In this document: in pieces, positions 15,414-22,805 of the stretch | How positions within the stretch are numbered: the first letter of the stretch is position 1 | Layout of the letters: each line of letters starts with the position of its first letter | Source: Sphingobacterium faecium | GTDB lineage: Bacteria; Bacteroidota; Bacteroidia; Sphingobacteriales; Sphingobacteriaceae | Direction: 5' to 3' | NCBI RefSeq assembly: GCF_003054045.1 | Contig: NZ_QBKH01000003.1 | Location: 248,001 to 312,000, forward strand | Length of the DNA stretch: 64,000 bases | The notes under the pieces: generated by a model | The model's input: the letters and a program-made list of their open reading frames with translations, nothing else | Told to the model about the DNA's origin: nothing | Databases searched by the model: none | Translations under genes and position numbers: made by a program

Positions 15414-17543
15414 TTAGCTGATTAAAGTAAAGTCAATTTGACGTTTGTCAAGATCCACTTTCTTAACTTTGATCTGCACTTCGTCACCTAATTGATATTT
15501 CTTTTTCTTGCGTTGACCAATAATCGCAAAATTCTTTTCATCTAATACATAAAAGTCATCGTTAATATCCCGCAATCTAACCATACCCTCACATTTGTTA
15601 GTTTCGATTTCGACATACATACCCCATTCAGTTACGCCAGATATAATTCCTGTATATTCAGTTCCAATTTGTTCTTGTAAAAATTCAGCCTGTTTATATT
15701 TGATCGATGCACGTTCTGCCTCTGCAGCTTTCTTTTCCATCTGTGAAGTGTGCTCACACATTTTCTCATAATGGTCTGCATTAATTTTATTACCACCATC
15801 TAAGTAATAAGCCAATAATCGATGAACCATTACATCAGGGTATCGACGTATGGGAGAGGTGAAGTGAGTGTAATAATCGAAGGCAAGTCCATAGTGGCTT
15901 GTTCCTTTAGTCGTGTAGATCGCTTTTGCCATAGACCTTATTGCAAGTGATGTAAGCATATTTTGCTCTTTGCTACCTTCAATTTTTGTCATTAACGCGT
16001 TTAAGGATTTTGCAGTCTCTTTATCGGATTTGATTGTTAGCTTATGTCCAAATCGAGATGCAAATTGAGAAAACGTGGCCAATGTTTCTGGGTTTGGTAC
16101 ATCGTGAAAACGATATACAAATGGTAATTTATTTTTACCCTTACCTTGTTTGCCAATATATTCTGCCACTTTTCTATTTGCAAGAAGCATAAAATCTTCA
16201 ATGAGTTTATGTGCATCTTTTCTAACCTTGGTGTAGACTCCTGTCGGCTTACCGTTTTCATCTAATGTGAATTTTACTTCTTCACTTTCAAAAGCAATTG
16301 CGCCATTCTTAAATTTGCGTTCCCGAAGAATGTAGGCAAGCTCATTTAATTTAAGTATTTCTGTCGTAAAATCTCCTGATTTTGTTTCGATAACCTCTTG
16401 AGCTTCTTCATAAGAAAATCTTCGGTTGGAGTGAATGATAGTTCTTCCAAACCATTGATCTAAAACATTAGCTTTTTCATCGAGCTCAAAGACAGCGGAG
16501 AAACAAAGTTTATCTTCATGCGGACGAAGTGAACACACACCGTTGGAAAGTCTTTCAGGAAGCATGGGAATCACGCGATCAACCAGATATACCGAAGTCC
16601 CCCTTTCGTATGCCTCTTTGTCTAATTCAGTGTCTGGGATGACAAAATGTGAAACATCTGCGATGTGTACACCAATTTCATAATTTCCATTCTCAAGTTG
16701 TTGAAAAGAGATCGCGTCATCAAAGTCTTTTGCATCAACAGGATCAATAGTAAAAGTGGTGATATTTCTAAAATCTCTTCTTTTAGAAATTTCTTCTTTC
16801 GAGTAGGTGTCAGGCAATGCATTTGCCTCTTCTTCTACTTTTTTTGGAAATTTTAACGGAAATCCATAGTCTGCCAAGATGGCATTCATCTCCGTGTTGT
16901 TTTCTCCTTTTTTTCCAAGAATTGTCTTTACTTTACCAATCGGATTTTTTGCTCCCTGCGGCCAATCAACAATAGATACGACTACCTTTTCTCCATCTTT
17001 AGCACCTTCGAGGTTATCTAATGGAATGAAGATGTCATGTAACATTTTTCGATCATCTGCAATGAAAAATGCAAAGTTCTGAGAAAGGTTGATAATACCT
17101 GTGAAATCTGTTTTTGCACGTTGGATGATCTCTACTACTTCACCTTCTTTTTTACGTCCTCTGCTCTTTTCAAAAGTGTGTACTTTAACGATATCACCAT
17201 GAAGAGCCTGACGCAATTTTCTAGGTGCCACAAAGATGTCATTCTCGAATTCATCTTCAGGTATAATATAAGCAGATCCTTCAGCGGTCATATCTACTTT
17301 TCCAGTTACGTAAACTTTGAGTTGACGTAGCTTGAATTTTCCTTTTTCAACCTCTAAAAATGGGCTGTTTTTTGCATGTTCAGTCAGGATATTGGCAATA
17401 GCTATTTTGGAATCGGAATCTTGAACGTTCAATTTTGATGCGACTTGTTTGTAGTTGAGCGGTTTGTTATTTGACTTCTCAAAGATGTCGATGATGAGCT
17501 GAGTCAAAACCTCTTGATATGGGTTTTCTTTTTTTGTCGTCAT
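15414..17543 (-). CDS. rnr: Ribonuclease R
   Basis: A 709-aa 3'-5' exoribonuclease. Order of domains: N-terminal winged-helix-like region (about 1-65), cold-shock domains (VYVTGKVDMTAEGSAYII; FTGIINLSQNFAFFI), RNB catalytic domain with DPVDAKDFDDAIS (four Asp for Mg2+) and HYGLAFDYYTHFTSPIRRYPD, and a C-terminal S1 domain (YTGIISGVTEWGMYVEIE). The lysine-rich tail of E. coli RNase R is missing. It acts on structured RNA in decay and rRNA quality control. The gene appears monocistronic; an imperfect palindrome lies 53-78 nt upstream. Confidence 0.96.
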   Translation of the reverse strand: MTTKKENPYQEVLTQLIIDIFEKSNNKPLNYKQVASKLNVQDSDSKIAIANILTEHAKNSPFLEVEKGKFKLRQLKVYVTGKVDMTAEGSAYIIPEDEFENDIFVAPRKLRQALHGDIVKVHTFEKSRGRKKEGEVVEIIQRAKTDFTGIINLSQNFAFFIADDRKMLHDIFIPLDNLEGAKDGEKVVVSIVDWPQGAKNPIGKVKTILGKKGENNTEMNAILADYGFPLKFPKKVEEEANALPDTYSKEEISKRRDFRNITTFTIDPVDAKDFDDAISFQQLENGNYEIGVHIADVSHFVIPDTELDKEAYERGTSVYLVDRVIPMLPERLSNGVCSLRPHEDKLCFSAVFELDEKANVLDQWFGRTIIHSNRRFSYEEAQEVIETKSGDFTTEILKLNELAYILRERKFKNGAIAFESEEVKFTLDENGKPTGVYTKVRKDAHKLIEDFMLLANRKVAEYIGKQGKGKNKLPFVYRFHDVPNPETLATFSQFASRFGHKLTIKSDKETAKSLNALMTKIEGSKEQNMLTSLAIRSMAKAIYTTKGTSHYGLAFDYYTHFTSPIRRYPDVMVHRLLAYYLDGGNKINADHYEKMCEHTSQMEKKAAEAERASIKYKQAEFLQEQIGTEYTGIISGVTEWGMYVEIETNKCEGMVRLRDINDDFYVLDEKNFAIIGQRKKKKYQLGDEVQIKVKKVDLDKRQIDFTLIS

Positions 17544-18057
17544 ACGTATTTTATTTACTTTTTATTATGTTGTGAATAGGGGAGGACCAATACATAATCA
17601 TGATATAACATGATCATGATTTACCTCTATTTTCCAGCCCTTGTCACCAACAATATACACATATTAATCTGAAAAATGAGACACTATCATCTTCTTTGTT
17701 TTATATTTTTTTTAATTGTATTTCTTATTCTCTTTAGCCTAATTATATATTTGATAAACAGTATTTTGTGTTTATCATTGCTTAATGAATCTGATGAAAG
17801 AGAAGTTTCAAAGGTTTGTACGGAGGTCTTACCTCCATTTTACTCTATTTTGCTAAATATAATAAATGATATGATTATTGATTATGAAGTTTTTAATTAT
17901 CTTTATTTCAATTAATTAGCTTTTTAAAAGCTAAAATTTAGCATATAGAAAATATATTTAATTAGCTTGGGCTGATGCTTTAAATTAGATGGAAATGATG
18001 GTTTCATTAAAAAAAGAGAAACCATCAAATGTCGTCGATTTGGAAGATGTATTGAAT
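17544..18057. other. Intergenic stretch between rnr and the Fur-like gene
   Basis: 514 AT-rich nt. It holds the inverted repeat AATCATGAT / ATCATGATT (17596-17621), a possible operator for rnr. A 79-codon open frame on + (17676-17915) has a hydrophobic N-terminus but no promoter, SD or recognisable similarity, and probably is not a gene. A compact hairpin, TTAGCTTTTTAAAAGCTAA, lies at 17916-17934 directly after it. A second hairpin (GATGGTTTC / GAAACCATC, 17996-18027) lies 30 nt beyond the stop of the Fur-like gene and may end its transcript, although its T run is in the loop. Confidence 0.4.
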
Positions 18058-18516
18058 TTAGTTTTCAGGGCATTGATCACAAAGTCCAAGAGCATTTATA
18101 GCTATTGTTTCCAGTTTGTAACCTTGAGGAAGATTAAATTTTGGAAGAGTGATTTCTTCCATACAATAGACCGAATTGCAGCACCTACAGATGAAATGAA
18201 CATGTTGATCATGATGATTATGTTCTGAGCAATTTGTGGAACATAGTGCATAAGTTGCCGTTCCGTTGAGATCAAAAATTTTATGCAGTATACCCTTCTC
18301 TTCAAAAGAAGCTAGTACTCGATATAGCGTTACACGATCAATTTCATTACCAATTAATTTTTCCAACTCTGGTTGTGAAATTGCTGATTTCTTAGTCGAT
18401 ATAGTTTCTAAAGTTCGGAGTCTAGGTTGCGTTACTTTTAGATGATATTGCTTTAGCAAAGCTGTAAAATCTACAGGCTCACGTACTGCTTTTTCATGTT
18501 GTTGATCTTTACTCAT
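18058..18516 (-). CDS. Fur-family transcriptional regulator
   Basis: A 152-aa metal-dependent repressor. The N-terminal winged helix (about 17-90) includes LKVTQPRLRTLETIS and the recognition segment EIDRVTLYRVLASFEEKGI. The C-terminal part has HNHHDQHVHFIC (regulatory metal site) and two CxxC pairs (CRCC, CDQC) for structural zinc. It could be a Fur, Zur or PerR; the His-rich loop and paired CxxC do not settle which. The frame opens six codons earlier at 18534, but a TATTTTTG promoter box lies over those codons exactly 4 nt before the ATG at 18516. That supports this start and a leaderless mRNA. Confidence 0.9.
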   Translation of the reverse strand: MSKDQQHEKAVREPVDFTALLKQYHLKVTQPRLRTLETISTKKSAISQPELEKLIGNEIDRVTLYRVLASFEEKGILHKIFDLNGTATYALCSTNCSEHNHHDQHVHFICRCCNSVYCMEEITLPKFNLPQGYKLETIAINALGLCDQCPEN

Positions 18517-18520
18517 ATTA

Positions 18521-18528
18521 CAAAAATA
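18521..18528 (-). promoter_or_regulatory. -7 element 4 nt before the Fur-like ATG (leaderless candidate)
   Basis: TATTTTTG on the minus strand, then 4 nt, then ATG. The same spacing is seen at 21100-21107 and 40069-40076. Confidence 0.6.
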
Positions 18529-18550
18529 CATCATTATTCCTATATAAAAA

Positions 18551-18592
18551 AACGGTCAAAAAGAAGTATTAATTACTAGCTTTTTGACCGTT
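18551..18592 (-). terminator. Intrinsic terminator of the transaldolase-like gene
   Basis: AACGGTCAAAAAG / CTTTTTGACCGTT with a 16-nt loop and a T run on the minus strand. Confidence 0.85.
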
Positions 18593-18616
18593 CCTTTAAA
18601 GACGTTTTATTTAAAA

Positions 18617-19276
18617 TTATTTACCTGCCGCTTTAGCGTGATCAGCTAAGAAAGTAGCTAGACCACTATCCGTCAAAGGGTGTTTCAATAAAGCAGTAAT
18701 AGCTGATAATGGACCCGTCATAACATCAGCTCCGATTTTAGCACAACCTAAGATATGTGCACTATTACGTACCGATGCAGCTAAGATCTGTGTAGGGAAA
18801 CTATAGTTATCATAGATCAAACGGATCTCTTCGATAAGACCTAGACCGTCTGTCGATATGTCATCTAAACGTCCGATGAAAGGTGAAACATAAGTGGCTC
18901 CAGCTTTCGCAGCAAGTAAGGCTTGACCAGCTGAAAAAACCAAAGTACAATTTGTTTTGATTCCTTTTTTGCTGAAATATTTAATTGCTTTAATACCATC
19001 TTTGATCATTGGAACTTTAACAACAATCTTGTCATCTAGTTTTGCAAGTGCCTCTCCTTCTGTGATCATTTCTTCGTAATTTGTAGAAATTACCTCTGCG
19101 CTTACATCCCCATCTACGATAGCACATATGGCTTTGTAATGATTAATTACATTTTCGTCACCACTAATTCCTTCTTTGGCCATTAAACTTGGATTTGTTG
19201 TTACCCCGTCTAATACACCTAAATCTTGTGCTTCTTTGATTTGTTCTAAGTTTGCTGTGTCAATAAAAAATTTCAT
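18617..19276 (-). CDS. Fructose-6-phosphate aldolase / small transaldolase (TalC/MipB type)
   Basis: A 219-aa TIM-barrel aldolase. [29 protein letters not shown] and [15 protein letters not shown] (Schiff-base Lys region) are hallmark motifs, with [26 protein letters not shown] and a C-terminal barrel end. The size fits the short transaldolase subfamily, whose members are either true transaldolases of the pentose phosphate pathway or fructose-6-phosphate aldolases; which one cannot be told by eye. Promoter: TAACTTTA at 19333-19326, one mismatch from consensus. It stands alone with a strong terminator. Confidence 0.92.
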   Translation of the reverse strand: MKFFIDTANLEQIKEAQDLGVLDGVTTNPSLMAKEGISGDENVINHYKAICAIVDGDVSAEVISTNYEEMITEGEALAKLDDKIVVKVPMIKDGIKAIKYFSKKGIKTNCTLVFSAGQALLAAKAGATYVSPFIGRLDDISTDGLGLIEEIRLIYDNYSFPTQILAASVRNSAHILGCAKIGADVMTGPLSAITALLKHPLTDSGLATFLADHAKAAGK

Positions 19277-19445
19277 CTCGTATTGAATTGATTGTTAATT
19301 GTTTGGTTTATTTACCTTTAAGTGGTAAAGTTATCGATTAAAATTCACTAATCTCGTGATGAATTGAAATTACTGCACAAATATTGCTTGCTATGTACTG
19401 TTCATTATAGATTACTACTTTCATTTACTTCTATTACGTGTTGAT

Positions 19446-20666
19446 ATGCAGATATTTCGTTCTCTTGAATACCCCAATTTTCGATTACATATAATTGGAC
19501 AAGCAATTTCATTGATGGGAACGTGGATGCAGCGAGTTGCCATTAGTTGGCTGGTATATAAATTAACGGACTCCGTATTTTGGCTGGGTTTTGTTTCTTT
19601 TATATCATTGCTTCCTTCTTTAGTGCTATCTCCATTTATAGGAAGCTTTGTAGATAAACACAAGAAGTATAAACTTGTCTTTATGACACAGATAGGTTTG
19701 ATGATCCAAGCAGGGATTCTCACGTTACTGGTATATCTAAAAATGGAGACGGTGTTATGGCTATCTATATTGGGATTTGCACAAGGTGTTATCAATGCAT
19801 TTGATGTATTGGGAAGACAATCTTTAATGGTACATCTAGTTGATAATAGAAAAGATTTACCTAATGCTATAGCACTCAACTCTTCTATATTCAATGCAGC
19901 ACGGATGGTCGGTCCAGCGATAGGAGGGATCCTTTTGAGTACTTATGGAGAAATGATGTGTTTTAGTAGCAATTTTTTGAGCTTTATACCTGTTTTGATT
20001 ACACTTTGGATGATGAACGTCAGCGAAAGTACAGCTAGCTTAAGTAAAGGAAGCAATTGGCAAGGATTAGTTGAAGGTTTTTTCTATTTGAAACGATCTC
20101 CACATATTTTTTCACTCATTATTGTAATGACTTTTTCTAGTCTATTGGTCATTCCGTATACCTCGTTATTGCCGGCTGTAGCTAAAGAAATGTTTCATGG
20201 TGATGCAGGTACCTTTTCTTGGTTCGAGAGCGCTGCAGGTCTAGGGGCAATGGTTGGTGCAATCAATATGGCACGTCTGAAGTCAGGTACAAATATGCGC
20301 TATCAAGTAATGGGAGCAGCTTTGTTAATGGGGGCGGCTTTATTCTTACTAGGTCATTCTTCTGTTCTGGCTCTGGCTTTAGTCTATACAGCTGTTGTAT
20401 CTTTTGCGATGATGATGCAGAATTCAAGTATCAATACTTATATACAGACGCATGCGATGCCGATGTATCGCGCTCGAGCGATATCATATTACGTTATGGC
20501 ATTCCAAGGTGTTTTTCCAATTGGGAGCTTACTAATCGGAGCATTGGCAAGCTATTTTGGACTGCGAAGTGTATTGTATTTTATGGGTGGAGCAGGAATA
20601 TTGATCGCCTTATCTTATTATTTGTATTTAAGGATGCATATCCATAAAAGACTATTTAAGTTTTAA
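19446..20666 (+). CDS. MFS transporter (MFS_3 / enterobactin-exporter-like)
   Basis: A 406-aa protein with about 12 membrane segments. FRSLEYPNFRLHIIGQAISLMGTWMQRVAISW is the typical start of the MFS_3 group, followed by the loop-2/3 motif GSFVDKHKKYKLV and, in the second half, GAMVGAINMARLKSG. The relatives include EntS-like siderophore exporters and macrolide efflux pumps. No siderophore genes are nearby, so the substrate is unknown. The last 15 nt overlap the 3' end of the convergent retropepsin-like gene. Confidence 0.9.
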   Translation: MQIFRSLEYPNFRLHIIGQAISLMGTWMQRVAISWLVYKLTDSVFWLGFVSFISLLPSLVLSPFIGSFVDKHKKYKLVFMTQIGLMIQAGILTLLVYLKMETVLWLSILGFAQGVINAFDVLGRQSLMVHLVDNRKDLPNAIALNSSIFNAARMVGPAIGGILLSTYGEMMCFSSNFLSFIPVLITLWMMNVSESTASLSKGSNWQGLVEGFFYLKRSPHIFSLIIVMTFSSLLVIPYTSLLPAVAKEMFHGDAGTFSWFESAAGLGAMVGAINMARLKSGTNMRYQVMGAALLMGAALFLLGHSSVLALALVYTAVVSFAMMMQNSSINTYIQTHAMPMYRARAISYYVMAFQGVFPIGSLLIGALASYFGLRSVLYFMGGAGILIALSYYLYLRMHIHKRLFKF

Positions 20667-21095
20667 CTTTCTTTTGAGTAATTTAAGTGTTTTCTTTTTG
20701 TAGTCAATCACAGCACCATAACGACCTAAAATATCTCCTCCTATCACGCCAATTACAGGTTGTAAGTTCATCTGCTCATAGGCATAGTTGATAGAGCTCA
20801 GATCCAGTACTGCAGCTCTGTAGTTTTTTATTGTCCAGTTCTGCATACTAAGAAGCGGTATATGGATCAAAAAACTTTGCATGGTATTAGTGCCCAACCC
20901 AGATGAAAGTGTATCTGTATTTTCCAATTGGAATTGGTCCGAATGAATTTTTTCCAATTGATTTTTATCAAATACAGTCTTTGAAGCTCCAGTATCGAGA
21001 ACCATGAGATGAACAGTATTGAATAATGTAACTTCAACTAGAATATGAGTACCTTGTTCTTGTAATTGTAAAAGCTTAAGTGGGATGATTGCCAT
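20652..21095 (-). CDS. Retropepsin-like aspartic protease family protein
   Basis: A 147-aa protein with one aspartic protease-like domain: VLDTGASKTVFD holds the catalytic Asp, followed by a flap-like region and GVIGGDILGRYGAVIDYKKKTLKL, the second hallmark (hydrophobic-hydrophobic-Gly). It has no signal peptide, so it is likely cytoplasmic. Such single-domain proteins would act as homodimers. The substrate is unknown. A TATGTTTG box sits 4 nt before the ATG, predicting a leaderless mRNA. The 3' end overlaps the MFS gene by 15 nt. Confidence 0.82.
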   Translation of the reverse strand: MAIIPLKLLQLQEQGTHILVEVTLFNTVHLMVLDTGASKTVFDKNQLEKIHSDQFQLENTDTLSSGLGTNTMQSFLIHIPLLSMQNWTIKNYRAAVLDLSSINYAYEQMNLQPVIGVIGGDILGRYGAVIDYKKKTLKLLKRKLKLK

Positions 21096-21099
21096 ATTT

Positions 21100-21107
21100 C
21101 AAACATA
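21100..21107 (-). promoter_or_regulatory. -7 element 4 nt before the retropepsin-like ATG
   Basis: TATGTTTG on the minus strand, AAAT, then ATG at 21095. Confidence 0.6.
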
Positions 21108-21158
21108 GAAAAAATATATGCTTACCGAAAGGATAAAATATATTTTTGACCTCAATGA

Positions 21159-21725
21159 TTATACCTGATCTAAGGTTTGCCTAAGTGAGGTCGGGTTATT
21201 TAGATTTTTAAATTGCGTAGGAGTAAGACCTGTGTTTTTTTTAAATTGGTTGCTGAGATAAGCAGTACTTGAATAATTGAGCTTTTCCGCTATCTGTGCC
21301 AAAGATAATTCATCATAAATTAACAATTCTTTGATATATTCTATTTTTTGGAAAATAGCATATTTTTCAATACTGGTGCCACTCACAGATGAAAATAATG
21401 AAGTCAGAGTACTATATTCTAGATGTAAGTTATCACATAATATCTCCGAAAGGTTTTTATTTAAATATTGGTATGGCTGACGTGTGTAATCAATGATCAC
21501 TAGTTTTATTTTCTCAATAACACGTGTGTTTTTATCATCTATCAATTCAAATCCAATAGCCTGCAAGCTTTCTTGTATGCGTTTTCGCTGTGCTGGTTTC
21601 AAAGTTTCTTTTAAACTAACAACCCCTAGTTGAAGATCACGATAAGAGATATGCAACTCTTTAAATATATTTTCTACAGCCATTTTACATCTATTGCAGA
21701 CCATATTTTTAATAAAGAGTTGCAT
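21159..21725 (-). CDS. AraC-family regulator with an HMA-like CxxC N-terminal domain
   Basis: A 188-aa protein that joins two modules. Residues 1-65 look like a heavy-metal-associated ferredoxin fold: MQLFIKNMVCNRC with Cys10 and Cys13, a helix, then QLGVVSLKE and LQAIGFELIDD. Residues about 95-180 are an AraC double HTH: YDELSLAQIAEKLNYSSTAYLSNQFKKNTGLTPTQFK. The natural reading is a regulator that senses a metal or redox state by the CxxC, but this is inference; one Cys could be structural. It begins 8 nt after mdh, so the two are translated from one mRNA. Confidence 0.85.
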   Translation of the reverse strand: MQLFIKNMVCNRCKMAVENIFKELHISYRDLQLGVVSLKETLKPAQRKRIQESLQAIGFELIDDKNTRVIEKIKLVIIDYTRQPYQYLNKNLSEILCDNLHLEYSTLTSLFSSVSGTSIEKYAIFQKIEYIKELLIYDELSLAQIAEKLNYSSTAYLSNQFKKNTGLTPTQFKNLNNPTSLRQTLDQV

Positions 21726-21733
21726 ATAATTTT

Positions 21734-22672
21734 TTATAAAACGTTAATTTCTTTTAACACATTATTCATGTTACGGACTGCTTCAGCACTTTTATGTAAT
21801 TTTTGCTTTTCCTCTTCCGACAGGTTCAAAGGTACAATTTTATCCCAACCATTTTTATTAATGATAACAGGGACACCTAAAGTGATATCTGATAGTCCAA
21901 ATTCTCCATCTAAAAATACACTAGCTGTGAAGAGTTTATTTTGATCACGGACAATACTCTCCACGACTGCTGCGGTTGCGGCTCCTGGAGCATACCAAGC
22001 CGATGTACCAATTAAAGCGGTCAGGGTAGCACCACCCACCATTGTTTTATGTACGATCTCATCTTGTTCCTCCTCGTTCAAAAAATCAGTTACAGGAATG
22101 CTATTCCAAGTAGCATGTTTGATCAGAGGAATCATAGTAGTATCTCCATGACCGCCAATAACAATTGCATTAAGGTCTCCTGCAGATGCATTTAATTTAT
22201 CACTTAATTGATATTTGAATCGAGCAGAATCTAATGTTCCTCCCATACCAATAATTCTATTCTTCGGAAGACCAGAACTTTGAAGGGCAAGATAAGTCAT
22301 TGTATCCATAGGGTTAGATACAATGACAATAATGATATCTGGTGAATGTTTTACCAAATTATCGACTACCGTTTTAACAATATTAGCATTCGTACCAATT
22401 AATTCTTCTCTAGTCATTCCAGGTTTTCTAGGAATCCCTGATGTAATAACGGCCACTGTCGAGCCAGCTGTAGCACTGTAGTCATTGGTTACACCTTTAA
22501 TTTTGGAATCGAAACCTAATAAAGCAGCAGTCTGTGACATATCTTGTGCTTTACCCTCTGCAAAACCTTCTTTAATATCTAAAAGTATGATTTCTTCAGC
22601 AACTTCTCTTCTCATTAAATTATCTGCAGTGGTCGCTCCAACTGCTCCTGCACCAACTATTGTAACTTTCAT
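21734..22672 (-). CDS. mdh: Malate dehydrogenase
   Basis: A 312-aa NAD-dependent enzyme of the LDH-like (type 3) malate dehydrogenases. VTIVGAGAVGATTA is the NAD-binding loop, with acidic LLDIKEG after it; GIPRKPGMTREEL carries the substrate arginines; IVSNPMDTMTYLA and the catalytic His in VIGGHGDTTMIPL follow. It is a TCA-cycle oxidation of malate to oxaloacetate. Full length. It shares a transcript with the AraC-like gene that follows by 8 nt. Confidence 0.97.
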   Translation of the reverse strand: MKVTIVGAGAVGATTADNLMRREVAEEIILLDIKEGFAEGKAQDMSQTAALLGFDSKIKGVTNDYSATAGSTVAVITSGIPRKPGMTREELIGTNANIVKTVVDNLVKHSPDIIIVIVSNPMDTMTYLALQSSGLPKNRIIGMGGTLDSARFKYQLSDKLNASAGDLNAIVIGGHGDTTMIPLIKHATWNSIPVTDFLNEEEQDEIVHKTMVGGATLTALIGTSAWYAPGAATAAVVESIVRDQNKLFTASVFLDGEFGLSDITLGVPVIINKNGWDKIVPLNLSEEEKQKLHKSAEAVRNMNNVLKEINVL

Positions 22673-22764
22673 AAGCTTATTAATTTTGGTCCTTAGACAT
22701 TAATTTTTCTTTGAATTTACTCATTAAATGGTAGGAATACAATTAAGTTTTATAAAAAGTAATT

Positions 22765-22805
22765 CTAAATAAAAGGGAGAAACTTTCGTTCTCCCTTTTA
22801 TTTAG
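22765..22805. terminator. Terminator after tamL
   Basis: CTAAATAAAAGGGAGAA / TTCTCCCTTTTATTTAG with a 7-nt loop; the tamL stop codon lies inside the arm. A and T runs on both sides. Confidence 0.85.

Noticed and set aside
17676..17915. 79-codon plus-strand ORF with a hydrophobic start
   Set aside because: AT-rich composition alone can give this pattern; no promoter box, SD or recognisable similarity.
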